From positions 5,854,001-5,918,000 of the forward strand of contig NZ_JACHJC010000001.1 in NCBI RefSeq assembly GCF_014203425.1: a stretch of DNA of 64,000 nt, written 5' to 3'. Below, one piece after another: positions 1 through 7,243 of this stretch. A model generated the notes under the pieces. That model ran no database searches and was not told the DNA's origin. It saw only the letters and a program-made list of their open reading frames with translations. Position 1 is the first letter of the stretch. The number at the start of each line of letters is the position of its first letter. This DNA is from Micromonospora echinospora. Lineage in GTDB: Bacteria > Actinomycetota > Actinomycetes > Mycobacteriales > Micromonosporaceae. The translations under genes and the position numbers were made by a program.

Positions 1-2
1 AC

Positions 3-482
3 GGCCCCCGGGTGGCGATGGCCCGGGACGCGTACGCGTACCTGTTCCTGCCGATGATCGCGGGCATCATCCTGTTCGCGCTCGGCGCCGAGACGATCGT
101 GCACGGGATCGCCGACCCGAACGTGCCACCGAGCGAGCCGGCGCACGGTCCCGGCGTGCCGCTGCTGTTCGGCGGCGTGATCTGCTACCTCTGCGGCAAC
201 ATGCTGTTCCAGCTGCGTACCCTGCGCACGCTGAGCTGGACGCGGGTCGCGACGGCGTTGCTGCTCGGCCTGAGCATCCCGGTCGCGGAGCGGGTCCCGG
301 GGCTGGCCGCGCTGGGCATACTCACCGCCATCACCGTCGGCATGGTGGCCGTCGAGGTGATCGTCTTCGCCGAGGGCCGGCAGGCTCTGCGCAAGCTGGT
401 CTTCGAGGAACGCGCCAGCCACGAGGCGCACGAGGCGGCCTGGCGGGCCCGCTGGCACGACCGGCCCGACGAAGGCGAGTGA
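3..482 (+). CDS. LtrA-family membrane protein, C-terminal part
   Basis: The reading frame is open to the left edge, so this is the 3' part of a longer gene; about 160 codons are visible. It encodes several hydrophobic helices (for example around LFLPMIAGIILFALGAETI) followed by a short charged cytoplasmic tail ending GEGE-like. The pattern resembles the C-terminus of the low temperature requirement protein A (LtrA) family, a polytopic membrane protein of unknown biochemical role that is common in actinobacteria. The GTG at 12 and ATG at 18 are internal codons rather than convincing starts. The family call is by resemblance; membrane location is seen directly. Confidence 0.6.
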   Translation, partial: GPRVAMARDAYAYLFLPMIAGIILFALGAETIVHGIADPNVPPSEPAHGPGVPLLFGGVICYLCGNMLFQLRTLRTLSWTRVATALLLGLSIPVAERVPGLAALGILTAITVGMVAVEVIVFAEGRQALRKLVFEERASHEAHEAAWRARWHDRPDEGE

Positions 483-578
483 ACAAGCGTCCCGCCGCCT
501 CCGTGGAACCTGCCGGTTCGCGCCGCCGCGCCGCGGCTCTCCCCCGCCGGCCTGGCCCGCCTCGACGCGGCGTGACGT

Positions 579-640
579 GTGTTGTTAAGAAGGGGCCCTT
601 TCACCTCCTCAGGCGTTAAGAAGGGGCCCTTCCTTACGGT
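579..640 (+). repeat. Paired TTAAGAAGGGGCCC dispersed repeat, copy 1
   Basis: Two units of the core TTAAGAAGGGGCCC lie at 585-598 and 616-629, a 31-bp period. The same two-unit arrangement occurs in the opposite orientation at 40914-40970. It sits between the end of the LtrA gene and the F420-oxidoreductase gene. Each unit contains a GGGCCC palindrome. Confidence 0.8.
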
Positions 641-706
641 TCGGCCGTTGGCAGAATCGGCGGGTGCGGGGTGGCCGGCGACGCGGCGCGCGCCGATGCT
701 GAGGCG

Positions 707-1654
707 ATGGCGACCTTCTCCGTACAGGCCCATCCCACCGGCGCGGCGAGCTGGACCGAGCTGGCCCGCACCGTCGAGGCGGCCGGTTTCGACGCGCTGT
801 TCGCCGCCGACCATCCCGGCGACTGCGCGTCGCCGTTCGTCGCGCTGGCCGCCGCGGGAGCCGTGACCAGCACGCTGGGCCTCGGCTCGTACGTCTCCAA
901 CGCCGCCGTCCGGGAGCCGATCCTGCTCGCCGCCGACGTGGCCACGCTGGACGTGGTCTCCGGCGGGCGGGCCCGGCTCGGCCTCGGCGCCGGGCACACC
1001 CCGGCCGAGTGGCGGGCCGTCGGGCGCGAGCGCCCGGACGTGGCCGGCCGGGTCCGCCGCTGCGTCGCGGTGACCGAGGCGGTACGGGCACTGCTGGCCG
1101 GTGAGGAGGTCACTGTGGACACCGAAGAGCTGGCCGTGTACGCCGCCCACCTCAAGGAGCCCCGACCGGTCCAGGACCGGATCCCGCTCACCGTCGGCAC
1201 CGCGAACTCGGCGCTGCTGCGCTGGGCCGGGGCGCACGCCGACGTGGTGGGGCTGACCGGCTTCGGGCGTACCCTCTCCGACGGCCACCGGCACGAGGTC
1301 AGGTGGCGGACCGACCAGATCGAGGCGCAGCTCGCCCACGTCGCGGCCGGCGCCGCCGGCCGGGACACGCCGCCGGTCCTGGAGGCGCTGGTCCAGCACG
1401 TCGCGGTCACCGACGACGCGGAGGCGGTCGCGGCGCCGCTCGCCACGAAGCTCGACCTCACCGTCGACGAGCTGCTCGCCACCCCGTTCGCGCTGGTCGG
1501 CACCGCCGACGAGATCGCCGCGGCGGTCGCCGGGCACGAGCGCCGCTGGGGCGTCACCCACTTCGCGGTACGCGCCGGCGCGGTGGCGCCGCTCGCGCCG
1601 CTGCTGCCCCGGCTGGCCGGAAAAGCGCTGGACTTCGAGCACCCTCGAAAGTGA
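707..1654 (+). CDS. LLM-class F420-dependent oxidoreductase
   Basis: Encodes about 315 residues with the (beta/alpha)8 luciferase-like monooxygenase fold pattern. It begins MATFSVQAHPTG, then ELARTVEAAGFDALFAADH, and carries the glycine-rich LGLGAGH segment typical of the family. It resembles the TIGR03621 (MSMEG_2516-like) group of coenzyme F420-dependent oxidoreductases; the substrate is unknown. The ATG at 707 was chosen because it places the first beta strand immediately after the start; an in-frame GTG at 671 would add 12 residues. The next gene, an aldo/keto reductase, begins 11 nt after the stop, so the two are probably cotranscribed. A 62-bp paired repeat lies just upstream. Confidence 0.8.
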   Translation: MATFSVQAHPTGAASWTELARTVEAAGFDALFAADHPGDCASPFVALAAAGAVTSTLGLGSYVSNAAVREPILLAADVATLDVVSGGRARLGLGAGHTPAEWRAVGRERPDVAGRVRRCVAVTEAVRALLAGEEVTVDTEELAVYAAHLKEPRPVQDRIPLTVGTANSALLRWAGAHADVVGLTGFGRTLSDGHRHEVRWRTDQIEAQLAHVAAGAAGRDTPPVLEALVQHVAVTDDAEAVAAPLATKLDLTVDELLATPFALVGTADEIAAAVAGHERRWGVTHFAVRAGAVAPLAPLLPRLAGKALDFEHPRK

Positions 1655-1665
1655 ACACTGTGCCC

Positions 1666-2676
1666 ATGACGACGACACGACGGCTGGGTCGCAGCGGCAT
1701 CGAGGTCAGCGCGATCGGCGTGGGCTGCTGGGCGATCGGCGGTCCGCTCTGGGACGGCACGCAGCCGCTCGGCTGGGGCGAGGTGGACGACGACGAGTCG
1801 GTGCGTACCGTCCACCGGGCCCTGGAGCTGGGCGCGACGCTGTTCGACACGTCCAGCAACTACGGCGCCGGGCACAGCGAGCGGGTGCTCGGCCGCGCGC
1901 TCGCCGGCCGCCGGGACCGCGCGGTCATCGCCACCAAGTTCGGCTACCCCACCGACGAGGCGACCCGGCAGGCCCTGGGCGAGGACGCCACGGCGGACTA
2001 CGCCCGGCGCAGCCTGGAGGGTTCGCTGCGCCGGCTGGGCACCGACCACGTCGACCTCTACCAGCTCCACCTGGGCGGCCTGCCGGTGCCGCAGGCACTG
2101 GACCTCGTCGGCACCCTGGAGGACCTGGTCGCCCAGGGGAAGATCCGGGCGTACGGCTGGAGCACCGACGACCCCGCCTCGGCGCGTGCGTTCGCCGAGG
2201 CGGGACCGCACTGCGCGGCGATCCAGCACGACCAGTCGGTGCTGCGGGACAACGCGGCCATGCTCGCGGTCTGCGCGGACTTCGACCTGGCCGCCCTGAA
2301 CCGGGGGCCGCTGGCGATGGGCCTGCTCACCGCGAAGTACCAGGACACGCCGGCCGCCCGGGGCGACGACGACGTCCGCGGCGTGGCCCCCGAATGGCTG
2401 CCCTGGTTCACCGGAGGTGTCCCGCGCGCCGAGTGGGCGCAGCGGGTGGCCCGGGTCCGCGAGGCGCTGACCGCCGACGGCCGCACCCTCGCCCAGGGCG
2501 CGCTGGGCTGGCTGCTCGCCCGCAGCCCGCAGACGCTGCCCATCCCCGGCTGCCGGACCGTCGCGCAGGCCGAGGAGAACCTCGGCGCGCTCGCGTACGG
2601 GCCGCTGCCGCAGGACGCGTTCGCGGAGGTGGAAAGGCTGCTCGCCGACCTGCGCACCGTTCCGCCAGCCCCGTGA
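1666..2676 (+). CDS. Aldo/keto reductase
   Basis: A 336-residue NADPH-dependent aldo/keto reductase. The catalytic tetrad is visible: Asp61 (LFDTSSNYG), Tyr66, Lys91 (IATKFGY) and His135 (LYQLHLGG). The C-terminal cofactor-binding region includes IPGCRTVAQAEENLGAL. The ATG at 1666 gives the usual N-terminus MTTTRRLGRSG; GTG codons at 1651 and 1660 are possible alternative starts. It follows the F420-oxidoreductase by 11 nt, suggesting one transcript. A strong hairpin downstream probably terminates it. The physiological substrate cannot be read from sequence. Confidence 0.9.
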   Translation: MTTTRRLGRSGIEVSAIGVGCWAIGGPLWDGTQPLGWGEVDDDESVRTVHRALELGATLFDTSSNYGAGHSERVLGRALAGRRDRAVIATKFGYPTDEATRQALGEDATADYARRSLEGSLRRLGTDHVDLYQLHLGGLPVPQALDLVGTLEDLVAQGKIRAYGWSTDDPASARAFAEAGPHCAAIQHDQSVLRDNAAMLAVCADFDLAALNRGPLAMGLLTAKYQDTPAARGDDDVRGVAPEWLPWFTGGVPRAEWAQRVARVREALTADGRTLAQGALGWLLARSPQTLPIPGCRTVAQAEENLGALAYGPLPQDAFAEVERLLADLRTVPPAP

Positions 2677-2710
2677 ACGCCGTCTCGACATGACTGCGAC
2701 ACATCGCTGT

Positions 2711-2754
2711 GCAGGTGTGGCGGTCGTGGCCTCAGCCGCGACCGCCACACCTGC
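2711..2754. terminator. Hairpin terminator after aldo/keto reductase
   Basis: Perfect 16-bp inverted repeat, arms 2711-2726 and 2739-2754 (left arm begins GCAGGTGTGGCGG), with a 12-nt loop. There is no T-tract, as is common for actinobacterial terminator-like hairpins. It separates the oxidoreductase pair from the ATPase gene at 2801. Confidence 0.65.
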
Positions 2755-2788
2755 GTTCGGGTTCAGATGCATCGCTCGTTCCCGCGAC

Positions 2789-2794
2789 TAAGCT
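2789..2794 (+). promoter_or_regulatory. -10 box TAAGCT of leaderless ATPase gene
   Basis: TAAGCT ends 6 nt before the ATG at 2801, so transcription would start at or next to the start codon. There is no Shine-Dalgarno sequence. It is one of a series of such sites in the window. Confidence 0.5.
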
Positions 2795-2800
2795 CTGACC

Positions 2801-4207
2801 ATGCTGACTCGGCTGGAGGTGCAGGGGTTCAAGAACCTCTTGGACGTCACCATCGACTTCGGCCCCTTCACGTGCATCGCCGGCGCGAACGGCATGGGGA
2901 AGTCGAACATTTTCGACGCCATCGAGTTTCTCTCCTACCTGGCGACCGATTCCTTGACCCGGGCCGCGCAGAAGGTGCGGGGAACGTCCGACGCCGTCGG
3001 CAGCGACCCCCGCGACCTCTTCTGGGACGGCTATCGGCAAAACGAGCACCGCATCCGGATCGCCGCGGAAATGATCGTGCCGAACGAGGTGGAAGATGAA
3101 CTCGGCGAGCGGGCCCGTCCAGAGGCGACGTTCCTGCGCTACGAGGTCACACTCGGTTACGGACCGACGCGTGGCGAGCATGGCGGGGGACGACTCCATC
3201 TGCTCCGTGAGGACCTGCGACAGGTCGAGGACCCGAAGACCCGACTCCGTTTCGCGGCCGGCGACCCGTTCCTCGACTCGCTCATTCTGAGCAGCGGGCG
3301 GGACCCGGTCTATCTGTCCACCGATCGGCGCGGTGCGCAGGCTGCCTTCATCAATAGCCACGAGGGCGGGCACACCGTGGAGAAGTCGCGGTCTCCCGGC
3401 CGCGCCGCCAGGACCGTGCTCAGCACCACGATCACCGCCGAGAATCCGACCATCCTCGCCGCCCGCCACGAGATGCAGCGATGGCGCCGGCTGGCACTGG
3501 AACCGTCCGCGTTGCGATCACCTGACGACGAGACCGGTCCGGAAAGGATGAGTCCGCGCGGGCGTCACCTCCCGAGCACGTTGTATCGGGTGGCGCACGC
3601 TCCCGACTGGTCGGGCGACCCGGAGCGGGTCTATGCCCGAGTCGCGGGGCGCCTGTCGGACCTCACAGGTCTCGCTGTCGAGGCGCTCGATGTCGAATTC
3701 GACGATGTGCGCCAGACGTTCACTCTGTTCCTGCAGGAGCGAGGGGGTCTGCGTCTTCCGGCTCGAGCCCTCTCCGAGGGCACCCTTCGCTTCCTGGCGC
3801 TCTGCGTACTGCTGGAGGATTCCGAGTTCAACGGACTCGTCTGTATGGAGGAGCCGGAGAATGGAATTCATCCGGCGAACTTGCCCGCCATGGTGCAACT
3901 CGTCCGCGACCTCGTCGTGGATCCGACGGAGTCGCCGGGCACGGCCAACCCCTTCCGGCAGGTGATCATCAATACGCACTCGCCGGGCGTCGTCCAACTC
4001 TGCGACCCGAGCGACCTCCTGCTGGCACAACTCCGGCCACGGTCGTCGGCCGGGCGGGGCATCGTGCGCTCGCTGGCAGTTCTGCCGTACCGAAGCTCCT
4101 GGCGTGCCCAGCCCGGACAGCCGACCTTCTCGGAGGCCGACGTGGTGGCCTACCTGACCAACCCTCCGGCGACTCAGCTGCACATTCCGCCGGGTCTGTC
4201 GGCATGA
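2801..4207 (+). CDS. AAA family ATPase (AAA_21/OLD-like), putative defence
   Basis: A 468-residue ATPase of the RecF/SMC-like AAA_15/AAA_21 type (COG4637-like). The Walker A motif is GANGMGKS at residues 28-35, in the N-terminal context VQGFKNLLDVTIDFGPF that is typical of the family. The ABC-signature-like LSEGTLRFLAL and the Walker B segment LVCMEEPENGIHP (about 346-358) follow, then an NTHSPG motif corresponding to the H-loop. The stop overlaps the next start in ATGA, so it is translationally coupled to a TOPRIM-like partner. ATPase plus TOPRIM pairs are a recurring anti-phage design (OLD/Gabija, PARIS). The defence role here is inference; the ATPase assignment is solid. Confidence 0.8.
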   Translation: MLTRLEVQGFKNLLDVTIDFGPFTCIAGANGMGKSNIFDAIEFLSYLATDSLTRAAQKVRGTSDAVGSDPRDLFWDGYRQNEHRIRIAAEMIVPNEVEDELGERARPEATFLRYEVTLGYGPTRGEHGGGRLHLLREDLRQVEDPKTRLRFAAGDPFLDSLILSSGRDPVYLSTDRRGAQAAFINSHEGGHTVEKSRSPGRAARTVLSTTITAENPTILAARHEMQRWRRLALEPSALRSPDDETGPERMSPRGRHLPSTLYRVAHAPDWSGDPERVYARVAGRLSDLTGLAVEALDVEFDDVRQTFTLFLQERGGLRLPARALSEGTLRFLALCVLLEDSEFNGLVCMEEPENGIHPANLPAMVQLVRDLVVDPTESPGTANPFRQVIINTHSPGVVQLCDPSDLLLAQLRPRSSAGRGIVRSLAVLPYRSSWRAQPGQPTFSEADVVAYLTNPPATQLHIPPGLSA

Positions 4208-4845
4208 GTAGCCGAACATACTCGGGGCTGTTCATCGCCGAAGGCAGCTCCGACCAACCGTTGGCAGAGCACATCCAGTTGCTGTTCTACGAGCGTGGGG
4301 TGGAGCTGATGCTCAGCTCCCCGGAGTTCGAACGGCTGTCCTCCAAGGTCACCAAGGATGTCGAATCCCGGATCGCCGCCGGCCTGGCGTTGAACCACGA
4401 TCCGGTCGACCTGATCGTGGTCCACCGGGACGCCGACAACGCCGGCTACCAGACGCGTCTGCACGAGATCACCACGGCATACGCCGCCACCCCGAGCCAG
4501 GCGGCACTGATCCCGGTGATCCCCGTGCGGATGACGGAGGCGTGGCTGCTGCTCGACGAGACCGCGATCCGACAGGTTGCCGGAAATCCCCGAGGGCGAA
4601 CGAATCTAGGCCTGCCGAAGGTGCACGAGGTGGAGTCGATCAGCGACCCCAAGGCGCGACTGGCGGACTGCATACTCCGGGCGGCGGACGAGACCGGACG
4701 ACGCCGCGATGTCGTCAAGGCCCGGTTCAACGAGCATCGCCGGCAGCTCCTGGATCGCCTGGAGCCGTCCGGCCCGCTCGGCCGGTTGGAGAGCTGGAAA
4801 CGGCTCACGCACGCCGTCGACCAGGTCGTGAAGGGCTGGAAGTAG
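4204..4845 (+). CDS. DUF4276-like TOPRIM-fold partner protein
   Basis: A 213-residue protein starting at the ATG inside the ATGA overlap with the ATPase. The N-terminus GLFIAEGSSDQPL supplies the conserved acidic Glu13. The segment DLIVVHRDADNAG supplies Asp76-x-Asp78. Glu followed by DxD is the metal-binding signature of TOPRIM domains, as in OLD nucleases and the DUF4276/RloB-like families. VRMTEAWLLLDE is also typical of DUF4276 proteins. It is probably the nuclease or effector half of the pair. It could alternatively be a non-catalytic partner; no phage-defence function is shown directly by the sequence. Confidence 0.7.
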   Translation: MSSRTYSGLFIAEGSSDQPLAEHIQLLFYERGVELMLSSPEFERLSSKVTKDVESRIAAGLALNHDPVDLIVVHRDADNAGYQTRLHEITTAYAATPSQAALIPVIPVRMTEAWLLLDETAIRQVAGNPRGRTNLGLPKVHEVESISDPKARLADCILRAADETGRRRDVVKARFNEHRRQLLDRLEPSGPLGRLESWKRLTHAVDQVVKGWK

Positions 4846-4911
4846 TTGCGTGACGAGTGATTGATTTCGCTCAACGCATCCGGATCGGGATCCGTGTCCG
4901 AAGATGTGAGC

Positions 4912-5811
4912 ATGCGGATCCTCATGGCCGGCGTGTCCGGCTTCCTCGGCACCCGACTGGTCGACTGCCTCACCGCGGACGGCCACCAGGTCACCCGACT
5001 GGTCCGCCGCCCACCCCGCACACCCGCCGAACGGCAGTGGAACCCGTCCGCCGCGCAACTGGACCCGCAGTGCGTCGCCGACGCCGACGCGGTGGTGAAC
5101 CTGGCCGGGGCCGGGGTTGGCGACAAGCGCTGGACCGACGAGTACCGCAAGCTGATCCGGACCAGCCGGGTGGACAGCACCACCACGCTCGCCATCACGA
5201 TCGCGGGCCTGCCCGCCGCCGACCGGCCCGCGGTGCTGCTGAACTCCTCGGCTGTCGGCTGGTACGGCAACACCGGTGACCGCGCGGTCACCGAGGAGGC
5301 GCCGCCCGGTGAGGGGTTCCTCGCCGACGTCTGCCGGGTGTGGGAGGCCGCGACCCGGCCGGCCGAGGACGCGGGCGTACGGGTGGTGCGGCTGCGCACC
5401 GGGCTGCCGCTGCACCGCGACGGCGGCCTGCTCAAGCCGCAACTCCTGCCGTTCCGGCTCGGCGTCGGCGGCAAGCTGGGCAACGGGCGGCAGTGGCTGC
5501 CGTGGATCTCGATGCGGGACTGGCTGAACGCGGCGAAGTTCCTGCTGGACCGCGACGACGTGGCGGGCCCGGTCAACGTGGTCGGCCCGGCGCCGGTCAC
5601 CAACGCCGAGTTCACCCGGGAACTCGCCCGTCAGCTGCACCGCCCCGCGATCATGCCGATCCCGGCGGTGGCGCTGAAGGTGGTGCTCGGCGGCTTCTCG
5701 CAGGAGGCGCTCACCAGCACCCGGGTGCTGCCGGGCGTGCTCGACAAGTCCGGCTTCCCCTGGACGCATCCGGACCTGCCGGGCGCGCTGCACGCCGCCC
5801 TCACGGAGTGA
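4912..5811 (+). CDS. TIGR01777-family NAD-dependent epimerase-like protein
   Basis: A 299-residue short-chain dehydrogenase/reductase-like protein beginning MRILMAGVSGFLGTRLV, the GxxGxxG dinucleotide-binding motif. The family signature regions ADAVVNLAGAGVGDKRW and NSSAVGWYGNTGD are present. A C-terminal DUF1731-like segment (ALKVVLGGFSQEALTSTRVLP) completes the TIGR01777 (SulA/YfcH-type) architecture. The ATG at 4912 was chosen because a GAAGAT box ends 6 nt before it, matching the leaderless pattern of neighbours; upstream in-frame GTGs at 4894 and 4906 are weaker choices. The substrate is unknown for the family. Its stop faces the esterase gene at 28 nt. Confidence 0.85.
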   Translation: MRILMAGVSGFLGTRLVDCLTADGHQVTRLVRRPPRTPAERQWNPSAAQLDPQCVADADAVVNLAGAGVGDKRWTDEYRKLIRTSRVDSTTTLAITIAGLPAADRPAVLLNSSAVGWYGNTGDRAVTEEAPPGEGFLADVCRVWEAATRPAEDAGVRVVRLRTGLPLHRDGGLLKPQLLPFRLGVGGKLGNGRQWLPWISMRDWLNAAKFLLDRDDVAGPVNVVGPAPVTNAEFTRELARQLHRPAIMPIPAVALKVVLGGFSQEALTSTRVLPGVLDKSGFPWTHPDLPGALHAALTE

Positions 5812-5839
5812 GCCCGCGAGGGCGGCGCGGCGTTGCGGT

Positions 5840-7069
5840 TCAGCAGCCGATCACCCAGTACGCGGGCCCGGTCTGCTTGAGCGTGCTCGTGTAGAACGTG
5901 TTGTAGAGGCCCATCCGCTGCCCGCTGCCCAGCGCGTAGGCGTACCCGCCGGACTGGTAGGCCCGCCCGGCCACCACGTGCGCGTAGTTGCTGGCGGTGA
6001 CGCAGACCGGCGCGCTGGTCGGCGAGGGTGACGGCGACGCGGTCGGGGTGGGCGACGCGGTCGCCGTCGGGGTCGGGCTCGGCGAGGCGCCGCCATCGCC
6101 GAGGCCGAAGAAGAGCGCGTCCCGGTACGTCGAGCAGATGGTGTCCAGGAAGTACGCCCCGGCGGTGCCGCACTGGTCCGCGCCCGTACCCGGGTCGACG
6201 GGGGTGCCGTGGCCCATGCCGGAGACCCGGTAGAGGCGGACCTGGTCGTTGCCGTAGACCTCCAGGCTCGTGCCGGACGGCAGCGTGGAGGTGCTGGTCG
6301 GGGTGGTGGACACGCCCAGCACGTTCGTCCACTGGTCCCGCGACTCGACGGCGTTGGCGGTCGCCACTGTGGTGTCGCTGGTGCCGTGCCAGATCGCCAC
6401 CCGGGGCCGCTTGCCGGTGTAGCCGGCGTACGCGCCGCGGGCCAGGTCGCCCCACTGCGCCGGGGTCTTGTCCACGCCCGGGTTCATACAGCTGAACGCG
6501 GTGACGGTGCTCGTGGCGCAGCGGTACGGAATGCCGGCGATGATCGAACCGGCGGCGAAGACGTCGGGGTAGGCGGCGAGCATGGCCGCGCTCATCGCGC
6601 CACCGGCGGAGAGGCCGCTGACGTACACGCGTGCGGCGGCGGTGCCGTAGTTGCTCTTGGCGTAGTCGACCATCTGCTTGATCGACAGCGCCTCGCCCTG
6701 ACCGCGGGCGGTGTCTCCGGTCTCGAACCAGTTGAAGCAGGAGTTGGCGTTGTTGCCGCTGGGCTGCTGCGGCGCGATGAGCGTGAACTTCCACTGGTCG
6801 GCGTACTTCTGCCAGCCCGAGTTGGTGACGTAGGTCGAGGCGTTCTGCACGCACCCGTGCAGCAGCACCACGGCGGGCGCGCCGGCCGGCAGGCCGTCCG
6901 GGCGGTACGCGTACATGGCCAGGTTGCCGGGGTTGGAGCCGAAGCCGGTGACCTGGGTGAGCGAGGCGGCCTGGGCGGGGAGGGCGGCGACCAGCGCGGT
7001 GGCCGCGGCCAGCACGACCCCGGCCGCCGCTCCGGCGACGCGGGCGATGAGGGATGAGGAGCGGGGCAC
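5840..7069 (-). CDS. Secreted PHB-depolymerase-family esterase with Pro/Ser/Thr linker
   Basis: About 409 residues. The GTG at 7069 follows the ribosome site GGGAGG by 6 nt. A Sec-type signal peptide (RVAGAAAGVVLAAATALVAA, cleavage after AQA near residue 34) is followed by an alpha/beta hydrolase of the esterase_PHB type. The features are VVLLHGCVQNA (oxyanion region), the GLSAGG lipase box with nucleophile Ser154, IWHGTSD and GMGHG (Asp and His). A linker of SPTP/TASP repeats leads to a small C-terminal domain (CVTASNYAHVVAGRAYQSGG) of the kind found on actinobacterial extracellular esterases. It probably hydrolyses polyester or acetyl/feruloyl esters outside the cell; the exact substrate is not determinable. 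Confidence 0.85.
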   Translation of the reverse strand: MPRSSSLIARVAGAAAGVVLAAATALVAALPAQAASLTQVTGFGSNPGNLAMYAYRPDGLPAGAPAVVLLHGCVQNASTYVTNSGWQKYADQWKFTLIAPQQPSGNNANSCFNWFETGDTARGQGEALSIKQMVDYAKSNYGTAAARVYVSGLSAGGAMSAAMLAAYPDVFAAGSIIAGIPYRCATSTVTAFSCMNPGVDKTPAQWGDLARGAYAGYTGKRPRVAIWHGTSDTTVATANAVESRDQWTNVLGVSTTPTSTSTLPSGTSLEVYGNDQVRLYRVSGMGHGTPVDPGTGADQCGTAGAYFLDTICSTYRDALFFGLGDGGASPSPTPTATASPTPTASPSPSPTSAPVCVTASNYAHVVAGRAYQSGGYAYALGSGQRMGLYNTFYTSTLKQTGPAYWVIGC

Positions 7070-7230
7070 GGGGACCTCCCGATCGTGGAATGTGAACTGA
7101 GTCACTTCCGGGTTGCCGCGACGTTACGGCCGCGTTTCGTCACACCGGAATGGCCGCCGCTCACACATTCACGACCGGCGAAGTGTGCGGGCGAGTTTCG
7201 TGTCCGGGCGGTCTGCCCAGGTCAGGTTGG

Positions 7231-7236
7231 TAACGT
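7231..7236 (+). promoter_or_regulatory. -10 box TAACGT of leaderless gene
   Basis: TAACGT ends 7 nt before the GTG at 7244. This supports that GTG, rather than upstream in-frame codons, as start of the membrane protein. Confidence 0.45.
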
Positions 7237-7243
7237 CCGCTGC

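Noticed and set aside
185..1678. Long open frame of about 497 codons on the minus strand
   Set aside because: It is antisense to three well-supported plus-strand genes, with Arg/Gly-rich shadow composition and no domain.
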